A stretch of DNA of 64,000 nt. Origin: JASHVB01 sp035508435 (GTDB lineage: Bacteria > Pseudomonadota > Alphaproteobacteria > Acetobacterales > Acetobacteraceae). A program made the translations under genes and the position numbers. Positions 34,993-43,468 of this stretch are shown here, one piece after another. The stretch is from NCBI GenBank assembly GCA_035508435.1, contig DATJNA010000005.1, positions 1 through 64,000 on the forward strand, given 5' to 3'. The first letter of the stretch is position 1. Every line of letters begins with the position of its first letter. The notes beneath the pieces are model-generated. The model saw nothing but the letters and a program-made list of their open reading frames with translations. It ran no database searches and was not told where the DNA came from.

Positions 34993-36924
34993 ATGCTCTA
35001 CGTCATCGCCGTCTTCGCACCCCTCTGCGGCGCCATGATCGCCGGCTTGCTCGGCCGCTGGACGGGCGATCGCGTGGCGCAGGGCGCCTCCATCATCGGC
35101 ATGATCATCGCCGCGATCTGCGGCCCACTGGCATTCTTCCAGCTCCACAACGGCGACATCACCCCCGGCGTCGTGCCGATCGCCACCTGGATCGACGCCG
35201 GACGCTTCCATGTCGACTGGGCGCTCCGCGTCGACATGCTGTCCGCCGTCATGCTGGCCATGGTGACGTTCGTCTCCATGCTGATTCACGTCTACTCGAT
35301 CGGCTACATGGCTCACGACGCCTATCCGCGCTACCGCTTCTTCGGTTACCTCTCGCTGTTCACCTTCTCCATGCTGATGCTGGTCACGGCTGACAACCTG
35401 ACGCAGCTCTTCTTCGGCTGGGAAGGCGTCGGCCTATGCTCTTACCTGCTGATCGGCTACTGGTACGATCGTCCCTCCGCCTGCGCCGCGGCCATCAAGG
35501 CATTCATCGTCAACCGCGTCGCCGACCTGCCCTTCGCCGTCGGCCTGGCGCTGATCTTCTTCAAGTTCGGCTCGGTCGAGTTCCAGGTCATCTTCCCCGC
35601 CGTGGCACAGCACCAGGCCGACACCTACAGCCTGTTCGGCACCACCTTCCCCGCCATCGAGGTGATCGGCTTCCTGTTGTTCATCGGCGCCATGGGCAAG
35701 TCGGCGCAGATTGGCCTGCATGTGTGGCTGCCCGATGCGATGGAAGGCCCAACACCGGTCTCCGCCCTGATCCACGCCGCCACCATGGTGACGGCGGGCG
35801 TGTTCCTGATGGCGCGCATGTCGCCGCTGATGGAATACGCGCCCGTCGCGCTGGGCTTCGTCACCTTCATCGGTGCATCCACGGCGTTCTTCGCCGCCAC
35901 CGTGGGCTGCTGTCAGAACGACATCAAGCGCGTGATCGCCTACTCCACTTGCTCACAGCTCGGCTACATGTTCACCGCTTGCGGCGTCGGCGTTTACCAG
36001 GCGGGAATCTTCCACCTGATCACCCACGCCTTCTTCAAGTCTCTGCTGTTCCTGTCGGCAGGTTCGGTCATCCACGCCATGTCGGACGAGCAAGACATGC
36101 GGAAGATGGGAGGCCTGGCGCGGCTGATACCGGTGACATGCACGGTGATGTGGGTTGGCAATCTCGCGCTCGCCGGCATTCCGCCATTCGCCGGCGCCTA
36201 TTCCAAGGACGCGATCATCGATGCCGCCTACGCCGCGCACACCGGCATCGGGATCTACGGCTTCATCTGCACCGTGCTCGCCGCATTCCTCACCGCGTTC
36301 TATTCCTGGCGCCTGCTGTTCATGACCTTCCATGGCCAGTCGCGCGCCGATCACCACGTGCTGGAGCATGCGCATGAGAGTCCCGCGGTGATGCTCGTGC
36401 CACTGATCGTCCTGGCGATCGGCGCGACCGTCAGTGGCTGGTTGTTGCATGGCTGGTTCATCGGCGAAGGCTGGCAGGCGTTCTGGAGCGGCAGCATCGT
36501 CAACGGCGCATCGAACCACGTGATCGCCCAGCTCGAAGCCGTGCCGGGCTGGGTCGACTATGCGCCACTGGTGCTCGGCCTTCTCGGCATTGCGGTGGCT
36601 TATGTGATGTACATAGCGCTGCCGTTGCTGCCGATGCAGCTCGCCCAGAGCTTCCGCCCGGTCTATCTGTTTGTTTTGAACAAGTGGTACTTCGACGAGC
36701 TGTACGACACGTTGTTCGTCCAGCCGGCGATCCGCCTGGCGCGCGCGTTGTGGCAGACCGGCGACGTCACGGTGATCGACGGCGTGCCGAATGGCCTCGC
36801 GACATTGACCACCGAGGGGTCGCGCGAGGTGGTCAAGATCCAGACCGGATCGTTGGCCCTCTATGCCTTTGCCATGCTGATCGGCGTCGTCGTGCTGGTC
36901 GGCATCTATATGTTGTTCGGGTGA
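34993..36924 (+). CDS. nuoL: NADH-quinone oxidoreductase subunit L (antiporter-like)
   Basis: A 643-residue membrane subunit with about 16 helices, including the long lateral helix that couples the pump units. Conserved blocks are FFGWEGVGLCSYLLIG (Glu of the pump), SAQIGLHVWLPDAMEGPTPV with its Lys/His pair, and YSTCSQLGYMF. It is the most distal antiporter-like subunit. A family B palindrome follows it before nuoM. Confidence 0.97.
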   Translation: MLYVIAVFAPLCGAMIAGLLGRWTGDRVAQGASIIGMIIAAICGPLAFFQLHNGDITPGVVPIATWIDAGRFHVDWALRVDMLSAVMLAMVTFVSMLIHVYSIGYMAHDAYPRYRFFGYLSLFTFSMLMLVTADNLTQLFFGWEGVGLCSYLLIGYWYDRPSACAAAIKAFIVNRVADLPFAVGLALIFFKFGSVEFQVIFPAVAQHQADTYSLFGTTFPAIEVIGFLLFIGAMGKSAQIGLHVWLPDAMEGPTPVSALIHAATMVTAGVFLMARMSPLMEYAPVALGFVTFIGASTAFFAATVGCCQNDIKRVIAYSTCSQLGYMFTACGVGVYQAGIFHLITHAFFKSLLFLSAGSVIHAMSDEQDMRKMGGLARLIPVTCTVMWVGNLALAGIPPFAGAYSKDAIIDAAYAAHTGIGIYGFICTVLAAFLTAFYSWRLLFMTFHGQSRADHHVLEHAHESPAVMLVPLIVLAIGATVSGWLLHGWFIGEGWQAFWSGSIVNGASNHVIAQLEAVPGWVDYAPLVLGLLGIAVAYVMYIALPLLPMQLAQSFRPVYLFVLNKWYFDELYDTLFVQPAIRLARALWQTGDVTVIDGVPNGLATLTTEGSREVVKIQTGSLALYAFAMLIGVVVLVGIYMLFG

Positions 36925-36943
36925 TCGCGATGACAAAATGCCC

Positions 36944-37044
36944 GTCATCGCCGGGCCTGCCCCGGCCATCGGCCTCTGCCCGGCCGCGCGCAAACCGTCG
37001 GGTGATCCCCGCCTCAAGGCCGGGGGCATGGCCGCGCCATGACG
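36944..37044. repeat. Dispersed palindromic repeat, family B (copy 2) between nuoL and nuoM
   Basis: Left arm GTCATCGCCGGGCCTGCCCC then GGCCATCGGC, right arm GCCTCAAGGCCGGGGGCATG then GCCGCGCCATGACGG. It occupies nearly all of the gap between nuoL and nuoM and ends about 20 bases before the chosen nuoM start. Confidence 0.75.
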
Positions 37045-37063
37045 GATGTCGGAGCATTGCCGC

Positions 37064-38749
37064 ATGAACGCCGCCGGCTTCCCCCTGTTGTCGCTCATCA
37101 CCTGGCTGCCGCTGGTCGGCGGCGCGGTGGTCATGTCGGTGCGCGGCGACCAGGCCACCATCGATTCCAACGCCCGCTGGACCGCGCTGTGGACCAGCCT
37201 GATCGTGCTCGCCCTGTCGCTCGTCCTATGGGTCGAATTCGACCCCGGCGAAGCCGGCTTCCAGTTCGTCGAGAATCTCCCCTGGCTCGCCGATTACGGC
37301 GTCGGCTACAAACTGGGCGTCGACGGCATCTCAGTACTGTTCGTATTGCTCACCACCGTTCTCACCCCGATCTGCATCCTGGCGAGCTGGGAAAGCATTA
37401 CCAAGAACGTGCGCGAGTACATGCTCACCTTCCTCATCATGGAAACCATGATGGTGGGCACATTCTGCGCCGCCGACTTCATCGTATTCTACATGTTCTT
37501 CGAGGGCGTGCTGATCCCGATGTATCTCATCATCGGGGTCTGGGGCGGCCCGCGCCGCGTCTACTCCGCGGTGAAATTCTTCCTCTACACGCTCACCGGC
37601 TCGGTGCTGATGCTGCTGGCGCTGCTCGCGATGTGGTTCCAGGCCGGCACCACCGATCTCGCCACGCTGATGCACACCCACTTCCCGGTGGCGATGCAGG
37701 GCTGGCTGTTCTTCGCCTTCCTCGCCTCCTTCGCAGTGAAGCTGCCGATGTGGCCGGTACACACCTGGTTGCCGGACGCGCACGTCGAAGCCCCCACCGC
37801 CGGCTCCGTCATCCTGGCCGGCGTGCTGCTGAAAATGGGCGCCTATGGCTTCCTGCGCTTCTCCGTACCCATGCTGCCCGAGGCCTGCGCTCACTACGCC
37901 CCGCTGATGTTCACGCTGTCGGTGGTCGCGGTGATCTATACCAGCCTCGTCGCTCTCGCGCAGGAGGACATGAAAAAGCTGATCGCCTATTCCTCGGTGG
38001 CCCATATGGGCGTGGTGACGATCGGCATCTTCACCTTCAATGTGCAGGGCATCCAGGGGGCGCTGTACCAGATGCTGTCGCACGGCTTCGTCTCCGCCGC
38101 CCTGTTCCTCGTGGTGGGCGTCATCTACGATCGCCTCCATACCCGCGAAATCGCCCGCTATGGCGGCCTTGCCGACCGCATGCCCGGCTACGCGCTCACC
38201 TTCATGGTATTCATGATGGCATCGATGGGATTGCCTGGCACCTCCGGCTTCGTCGGCGAGTTCCTGGTGATCATCGGCTCCTTCCAGGTCAGCTTCTGGC
38301 TGGCATTGCTCGGCGGCATGGGAATGATCCTGGGCGCCGCCTACATGCTGTATTTGTACCGCCGCGTGATCTTCGGCCGGCTGACGAAAGCGGATCTGCG
38401 CAACATCCTGGACCTCAGCCCACGCGAATGGGCGGTGTTCGCCCCGCTGATCGTGCTGACGTTTTGGATGGGCGTATATCCCTCCAGCTTCAGCAGCTTC
38501 TGGGATGCGAGCGTGGCAGCGATGGTGAAGCGGCACACGGCGGCGTTGGCCAGTTCCGGCGCTGTCGCCATCAACGGTGGTGCCAGCCAACACCAACACC
38601 AACCCGCCATCGCCGGGCTTGACCCGACCAGCCACCGCGATTGGGTCGCAACGCAAGGCATGCCGCGACCCGCCGGCGATGCGCAGATGGCCGGGTCAAG
38701 CCAGGCCATAACGCGTGTGTCGGGTGGCGTCGGAGGGCCGCGCCTATGA
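37064..38749 (+). CDS. nuoM: NADH-quinone oxidoreductase subunit M with repeat-derived tail
   Basis: A 561-residue antiporter-like membrane subunit. MNAAGFPLLSLITWLPLVGG starts it; MFFEGVLIPMYLIIGVWGG (pump Glu), KLPMWPVHTWLPDAHVEAP and YSSVAHMGVVTIGIF are canonical. The conserved part ends near residue 505. The last 45 or so residues (from about residue 515: PAIAGLDPTSHRDWVATQGM and on) are encoded by a family B palindromic repeat at 38608-38712, read in frame, and have no counterpart in ordinary NuoM. The stop overlaps the nuoN start (ATGA). An alternative ATG lies six codons upstream. Confidence 0.95.
   Translation: MNAAGFPLLSLITWLPLVGGAVVMSVRGDQATIDSNARWTALWTSLIVLALSLVLWVEFDPGEAGFQFVENLPWLADYGVGYKLGVDGISVLFVLLTTVLTPICILASWESITKNVREYMLTFLIMETMMVGTFCAADFIVFYMFFEGVLIPMYLIIGVWGGPRRVYSAVKFFLYTLTGSVLMLLALLAMWFQAGTTDLATLMHTHFPVAMQGWLFFAFLASFAVKLPMWPVHTWLPDAHVEAPTAGSVILAGVLLKMGAYGFLRFSVPMLPEACAHYAPLMFTLSVVAVIYTSLVALAQEDMKKLIAYSSVAHMGVVTIGIFTFNVQGIQGALYQMLSHGFVSAALFLVVGVIYDRLHTREIARYGGLADRMPGYALTFMVFMMASMGLPGTSGFVGEFLVIIGSFQVSFWLALLGGMGMILGAAYMLYLYRRVIFGRLTKADLRNILDLSPREWAVFAPLIVLTFWMGVYPSSFSSFWDASVAAMVKRHTAALASSGAVAINGGASQHQHQPAIAGLDPTSHRDWVATQGMPRPAGDAQMAGSSQAITRVSGGVGGPRL
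38608..38712. repeat. Dispersed palindromic repeat, family B (copy 3) inside nuoM
   Basis: Left arm CATCGCCGGGCTTGACCCGA, inner GCGACCCGCCGGCGATGCGC, right arm GATGGCCGGGTCAAGCCAGG then CCATAAC. It is the same family as the elements between nuoJ-K, nuoL-M and nuoN-coaX, but lies within the 3' end of the nuoM reading frame and is translated. Confidence 0.82.
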
Positions 38750-40167
38750 ACTGGATCGTCGCCCTCCCGGAAATCGTGTTGGCCTGCATCGGCATGGCCA
38801 TCCTGGTGTTCGGCGTGCTGCGCAAGCAGGACTCCACGCTGCCGTGCACCATGTTCACCCTCGGCGGTTTCCTGATCACCGCGCTGCTGGTGCTCACTCG
38901 CACCACCGGCATCGGCTACCACGGCCAGTTCGTCGCCGATGCGTTCAGCGCATTCAACCAGATACTCATCCTCGCCGGTGCGGCGCTCACGGCGATCCTG
39001 GCTCTGGACTACAATCGCAAACAGCATATCGCGCGATTTGAATTCCCCATTTTGCTGTTGTTCTCGGTCATCGGCATGATGGTGATGGCGTCGGCCAACA
39101 ACTTGATGACGCTGTATCTTGGCCTCGAGCTGCAATCCCTGGCGCTTTACGTGCTCGCCGCGTTCGCCCGCGACGATGTGCGTTCCTCCGAAGCCGGACT
39201 CAAATATTTCGTGCTCTCCGGTCTCGCCTCCGGCCTGCTGCTCTATGGCATCTCGCTGGTCTACGGCTTCTCCGGCACCATGGATTTCCTCCAGTTGCGC
39301 GGCCTGCTGGCGCAGTCGTCGCATGCCTCGGCGGGTATGATCGTCGGTGTGGTGTTCGTGCTGGTCGGGCTCGCGTTCAAGGTCTCGGTCGTGCCGTTCC
39401 ACATGTGGACGCCCGACGTGTACGAAGGCGCACCCACACCGGTGACCGTGTTCTTCGCAACAGCGCCGAAGGTCGCCGCCATGGCGCTGCTGCTGCGCGT
39501 GATGGCGGTGCCGTTCGGCCACTTGCTCGGCGCCTGGCAGTTGCTGATCATCCTGGTGTCGATCGCATCGATGATTCTTGGCGCGCTGGCCGCGATCGGC
39601 CAGCGCAGCATCAAGCGGCTGATGGCCTATTCCTCGATCGGCCATATGGGCTTCGCGCTGATCGGCCTCGCCGCCGGCACGCCGGAGGGCATTCGCGGTA
39701 CGCTGGTCTACATGGTGATCTACGTCTTCATGACCGCCGGCACCTTCGCCTGCATCATTTCGATGCGGCGGAATGGCCGAGTGCTGGAGCAAATCAGCGA
39801 CTTGTCGGGATTGTCGAATACCGATCCGGGGTTGGCGCTGGCGCTGGCGGTGTTCATGTTCAGCCTGGCAGGCATCCCCTTGATGGCGGGGTTCTTCGCC
39901 AAACTCTATATCTTCCTCGCCGCCGTCCAGGCTGGGCTGTGGACGCTCGCCGTGATCGGCGTGCTGACCAGCGTGGTGGGCGCATTCTATTATATCCGCG
40001 TCATCAAGGTGATGTATTTCGATGCTCCGGTCGCGGCGTTCGACCCGCGTCCGCCCTCACTGTCATTTGTCGCCGCCGCGACCGGGCTGTTCACCACGTT
40101 CTTTTTCCTCTTCCCCGGCCCGATCGTGGTCGCGGCCCAGGCCGCGGCCAAGGCACTGTTCGGTTGA
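38746..40167 (+). CDS. nuoN: NADH-quinone oxidoreductase subunit N
   Basis: A 473-residue antiporter-like membrane subunit with about 14 helices. LMTLYLGLELQSLALYVLAAF holds the pump Glu, KVSVVPFHMWTPDVYEGAPTPV the Lys/His channel, and AYSSIGHMGFALIGL the mid-helix motif. ATG 38746 overlaps the nuoM stop and is preceded by GGAGGG. It is the last nuo gene; a family B palindrome lies between it and coaX. Confidence 0.97.
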   Translation: MNWIVALPEIVLACIGMAILVFGVLRKQDSTLPCTMFTLGGFLITALLVLTRTTGIGYHGQFVADAFSAFNQILILAGAALTAILALDYNRKQHIARFEFPILLLFSVIGMMVMASANNLMTLYLGLELQSLALYVLAAFARDDVRSSEAGLKYFVLSGLASGLLLYGISLVYGFSGTMDFLQLRGLLAQSSHASAGMIVGVVFVLVGLAFKVSVVPFHMWTPDVYEGAPTPVTVFFATAPKVAAMALLLRVMAVPFGHLLGAWQLLIILVSIASMILGALAAIGQRSIKRLMAYSSIGHMGFALIGLAAGTPEGIRGTLVYMVIYVFMTAGTFACIISMRRNGRVLEQISDLSGLSNTDPGLALALAVFMFSLAGIPLMAGFFAKLYIFLAAVQAGLWTLAVIGVLTSVVGAFYYIRVIKVMYFDAPVAAFDPRPPSLSFVAAATGLFTTFFFLFPGPIVVAAQAAAKALFG

Positions 40168-40178
40168 TGCCTGTCAAC

Positions 40179-40254
40179 GTCACGGCCGGGCTTGACCGGA
40201 CCATCTGCGCACTTTCGGTCGCCGTGGACGGGCGGATCAGGCCCGGACATGACA
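40179..40254. repeat. Dispersed palindromic repeat, family B (copy 4) between nuoN and coaX
   Basis: Left arm GTCACGGCCGGGCTTGACCG then GACCATCTGCGC, right arm GGGCGGATCAGGCCCGGACA then TGACAG. Its right end (ACAGGAGG) supplies the purine-rich sequence that acts as the ribosome-binding site of coaX. Confidence 0.82.
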
Positions 40255-40270
40255 GGAGGATGCGGACCCC

Positions 40271-41080
40271 ATGCTCCTCGTCATAGACGCCGGTAATACC
40301 AACATTGTCTTCGCAGTGCGCGACGCCAACCAATGGCGCGGCACTTGGCGCACCCGCACCGCCTCCGATCGCACCTCCGACGAATACGCCGTCTGGTTGC
40401 TCACCTTGCTTTCGCATGCCGGCCTGAAACCGGAGGACATCTCCGCCGCCGTCATCGGCACCGTGGTGCCCGCCGCGCTGTATCACCTGCGTCGCCTGTG
40501 CCGCGACTGGTTCCATGTCGAGCCGCTGGTGGCGCGTTCTACCCTCGATTGGGGATTCGAGATCCGAGTCGATCGCCCCGCCGAGGTCGGCGCCGACCGC
40601 CTGTTGAACGCGCTCGCCGGCCACAAGCGCTTCGGCGGACCGCTGATCATCATCGATTTTGGCACCGCCACGACATTCGATGTGGTGGACAACGATGGTG
40701 CCTATGTCGGCGGCGTGATCTGCCCTGGCATCAACCTCTCGATCGAGTCGCTGCACCAGGCCGCGGCACAGCTTCCGCGCATCGGCATCGCGCGCCCCCA
40801 GGCGGTGATCGGCCGCTCGACCGTTCCCGCCATGCAGTCGGGCGTCTATTGGGGCTATGTCGGCATGATCGAGGGCCTCGTCGCTCGCATCAAGGCCGAG
40901 TTCGGCGCGCCAATGCGGGTGATCGCTACCGGCGGCTTGGCACCGCTGTTTTCCGAAGGCACGCTGGTGATCGAGCAAATAGAACCGGATTTGACCCTGG
41001 ATGGCCTGCGTCTGCTGGCCGAACGCAATCCCGCGCCGGTCTTGCCGCGCGAGCGGACGCGCCTGATCGATCAGGACTGA
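40271..41080 (+). CDS. coaX: Type III pantothenate kinase
   Basis: A 269-residue ASKHA-fold kinase that phosphorylates pantothenate in the first step of coenzyme A synthesis. The phosphate loop LLVIDAGNTN is at the N-terminus, GADRLLNALAG and IDFGTATTFDVV (Asp acid and Thr motif) follow, and the late IATGGLAPLF closes the adenosine site. In many alphaproteobacteria birA lies between nuoN and coaX and a ribonuclease J gene follows; neither is here. AGGAGG lies 11 bases before the ATG, overlapping the end of a palindromic repeat. Confidence 0.95.
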   Translation: MLLVIDAGNTNIVFAVRDANQWRGTWRTRTASDRTSDEYAVWLLTLLSHAGLKPEDISAAVIGTVVPAALYHLRRLCRDWFHVEPLVARSTLDWGFEIRVDRPAEVGADRLLNALAGHKRFGGPLIIIDFGTATTFDVVDNDGAYVGGVICPGINLSIESLHQAAAQLPRIGIARPQAVIGRSTVPAMQSGVYWGYVGMIEGLVARIKAEFGAPMRVIATGGLAPLFSEGTLVIEQIEPDLTLDGLRLLAERNPAPVLPRERTRLIDQD

Positions 41081-41203
41081 TGTGAGGTCTGCCGCCGACG
41101 ACGGTAAGTCAGGTGGCAGCCACTCGGCGGTCAAGCTAAGAGTCGCCGCCCGAACTCACGGCAACCTCTGCCACCGCGCCGGCAACAGTCCCTGCTGCTG
41201 TGC

Positions 41204-41950
41204 CTACAGCAATCCCTGCTGCTTGAAGCTCAGGAAATTCGACCCGGCGATGATGACGTGATCGTGCAGCGCGATTCGCAGCGCCTCTACCGCCGCCTTC
41301 AGTTCGCGCGTCATGGCAATGTCCTCGCGCGATGGCGTGGGATCGCCGCTCGGATGATTGTGCGACACCACCACCGCGGTGGCTCGCAACTCCAGCGCGC
41401 GCCTGACCACTTCGCGGGGATAAAGCGGCGTATGGTTCACCGTGCCGCGTCCCTGCATCTCATCGGCGAGCAATCGGTTGCGGCCGTCCATGTACAGCAC
41501 CCGTACTTGCTCGACATCCTCGTGCGCGAGCGTGGCCCGCAGGTACTCGACCAGCTTCTCCCAGTTCGCCAGGATCGGCAGCTCCGCGAGTTCGGAGCGG
41601 ATCAAACGCAGCGCAGCAGCCTGCACGGTCTTCAGCGCGGCGGCCGCCGCCTCACCCATGCCTTCGATGGCAAGCAAGGCCGGCACCGGCGCGGCGATCA
41701 CCGCGGCGAAGCTATGGAAGCGATCCAGCAAGGCCCGCGCGAGCGGCTTGGTGTCGCGGCGCGGCAGTGCCAGGAACAACACCATCTCCAGCATTTCGTG
41801 GTCCGCCAGCGCCTCCGGCCCCGCCTTCAGCAAACGGCTGCGCATGCGGTCGCGATGGCCCTCGGTGCCGGCCGCGCCAGCCGCCTCAGGCGACAGCGGC
41901 GCCAGCAGATCCGCTGTTTCCGCCAGGGCAGGGGAGGGGCGCCGCGTCAT
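41204..41950 (-). CDS. radC: RadC/JAB-domain protein
   Basis: A 248-residue RadC-family protein. The N-terminal half has the helix-hairpin-helix-like region (LLAIEGMGEAAAAALKTVQA); the C-terminal MPN/JAB domain carries the metal motif HNHPSGDPTPSREDI and the upstream Glu in LADEMQGRGTVNHTPLYPRE. JAB domains are metal-dependent hydrolases; the cellular role of RadC is not settled. A short partial copy of its final coding sequence (CAGCAGGGA(C/T)TG core) is repeated 23 bases past its stop. Confidence 0.92.
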   Translation of the reverse strand: MTRRPSPALAETADLLAPLSPEAAGAAGTEGHRDRMRSRLLKAGPEALADHEMLEMVLFLALPRRDTKPLARALLDRFHSFAAVIAAPVPALLAIEGMGEAAAAALKTVQAAALRLIRSELAELPILANWEKLVEYLRATLAHEDVEQVRVLYMDGRNRLLADEMQGRGTVNHTPLYPREVVRRALELRATAVVVSHNHPSGDPTPSREDIAMTRELKAAVEALRIALHDHVIIAGSNFLSFKQQGLL

Positions 41951-42028
41951 GCCGCGATGGTGGCAGCGAGTGGTTAAGAAACCCGAAAAGTCCCGCGTCC
42001 GGTGGTGCCCACGGCGCCGGAGCGGCTG

Positions 42029-42415
42029 TCAGGGGGCAGCGCAGGGCTCCGTGCCCATATCCGCGGGCAACGACACTTCCAGCAGCTCGAAAGCGTCCGA
42101 CGTCCCGGTCTCGTTATGCGGCGTGTTGCCCGGGATCAGAATCGAGTCCCCCGCGTGCAGCCGCACCTTGCGATCCGCGAACTCCAGATCGACCCAGCCA
42201 CTCAGCATATAGACGAACTGCGCCTCGCACTTGTGCACGTGCCAGCCGGTCGGCTGCGACAGGCCTTGCTCCGCCGAAGTCACCTGCGCGCGCATCCGCC
42301 GGTGCGTCGCCGCCGTCACGCCAAGATCACGGTATTTGAAGAACGCGCGCCGCCCGGCCACGTAATTCGCGTCGTCCTTGCTGGCGACGGTGACCATCAT
42401 CGGCTCGATGTCCAT
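42029..42415 (-). CDS. Cupin-domain protein
   Basis: A 128-residue single cupin. Motif 1 appears as GWHVHKCEAQFVYMLSGWVDLEF and motif 2 as GDSILIPGNTPHNET, giving the usual His/Glu metal site. ATG 42415 has AGGAGG upstream and is favoured over an earlier in-frame start. Small cupins of this sort are metal-binding dioxygenases, isomerases or sensors; no substrate is shown. It shares a leftward run with the methionine aminopeptidase gene, 59 bases apart. Confidence 0.8.
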   Translation of the reverse strand: MDIEPMMVTVASKDDANYVAGRRAFFKYRDLGVTAATHRRMRAQVTSAEQGLSQPTGWHVHKCEAQFVYMLSGWVDLEFADRKVRLHAGDSILIPGNTPHNETGTSDAFELLEVSLPADMGTEPCAAP

Positions 42416-42474
42416 GCCTGGTTCCTCCTGTTGTTGGGCGAACGGCTTGTGGGGCGAATGGCGCCGCGCCGGCC

Positions 42475-43278
42475 TCACGCGTTGTACGGCGGCTTGTCGA
42501 GATGCGCCGGCGACAGCGTGAACACCTCCACGCCGGTCTCCGTCACACCCACCATATGCTCGAATTGCGCCGACAGGCTGCGATCGCGGGTCACGGCCGT
42601 CCAGCCATCGTCCAGCACCTTCACCTCCGGACGGCCGGCATTCACCATCGGCTCGATGGTGAAGAACATGCCGGGCCGCAGCACCGGGCCTTCGCCGGGA
42701 CGGCCGAAATGCAGCACGTTGGGCGGCTCGTGGAAATGCCGGCCGATGCCGTGGCCGCAGAAATCGCGCACCACCGAGAACCGGTGGCTCTCGACGAAGG
42801 TCTGAATGGCATGACCGACATCGCCCAGCGTCACCCCGGGCTTCACCGCGCGAACCCCGCGCATCAGCGCGTCATAGGTCACGTCGATCAGGTTGCGCGC
42901 GCGGGTGGACGGCGGCCCGGCACAATACATGCGCGAGGAGTCGCCATGCCAGCCGTCCAGGATCACCGTCACGTCGATGTTCAGCACATCGCCCGGTTCC
43001 AGTTTCCGCTCACCCGGAATGCCGTGGCACACGACATGATTGATCGAGGTGCAGATCGATTTCGGGTAGCCGCGGTAGTTCAACGGCGCCGGCACTGCCC
43101 CATGCGCGATTATGAACTCGTGGCAAAGCCGATCCAGCGCCGCCGTGGTGACGCCAGGGCGGACATGGGCCGCGATCATGTCCAGCGTCTCGGCGGCGAG
43201 CTGGCCAGCCACCCGCATCCCGGCAAAATCCTCGGGTGCGTGGATCGTGATCCGTCTGGTATCGACCTGGCCGTCCAT
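42475..43278 (-). CDS. map: Methionine aminopeptidase, type I
   Basis: A 267-residue pita-bread metallopeptidase that removes the initiator methionine. The five metal ligands are seen in INIDVTVILDGWHGDSSRM (two Asp; the first as DVTVILDG), GHGIGRHFHEPP (His), FTIEPMV (Glu) and AQFEHMVGVTE (Glu). CHGIPGERKLEPGD is also conserved. ATG 43278 follows AGGAG; an upstream in-frame start adds 36 unrelated residues. Confidence 0.95.
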   Translation of the reverse strand: MDGQVDTRRITIHAPEDFAGMRVAGQLAAETLDMIAAHVRPGVTTAALDRLCHEFIIAHGAVPAPLNYRGYPKSICTSINHVVCHGIPGERKLEPGDVLNIDVTVILDGWHGDSSRMYCAGPPSTRARNLIDVTYDALMRGVRAVKPGVTLGDVGHAIQTFVESHRFSVVRDFCGHGIGRHFHEPPNVLHFGRPGEGPVLRPGMFFTIEPMVNAGRPEVKVLDDGWTAVTRDRSLSAQFEHMVGVTETGVEVFTLSPAHLDKPPYNA

Positions 43279-43428
43279 CAAACCACTCCTGTCCCCGCCC
43301 GTCTCGGTCGGGTATCTGCAAACATGCTCAACCAGCCCGTGCTGCGCAAGGTCGCCGGGTGAGAGACGGCTCGGGCGGCTCTGCAACCCATCAGGGGGAA
43401 CAACGCAACCAACCAGGTCCTGCCCCTC

Positions 43429-43468
43429 TTCTTACCCCGGCTGGAAATTTCTTACCCCGGCTGGAAAT
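43429..43468. repeat. Perfect 20-bp tandem duplication at a gene end
   Basis: TTCTTACCCCGGCTGGAAAT occurs twice head to tail (43429-43448 and 43449-43468). The right copy contains the last codons and the stop of the leftward TPR-glycosyltransferase gene (stop at 43452), so the stop is duplicated just past the gene. Confidence 0.9.

Noticed and set aside
37039..38622. 527-residue rightward frame starting before nuoM
   Set aside because: It is the +1 frame shadow of nuoM; arginine- and histidine-rich with no membrane helices.
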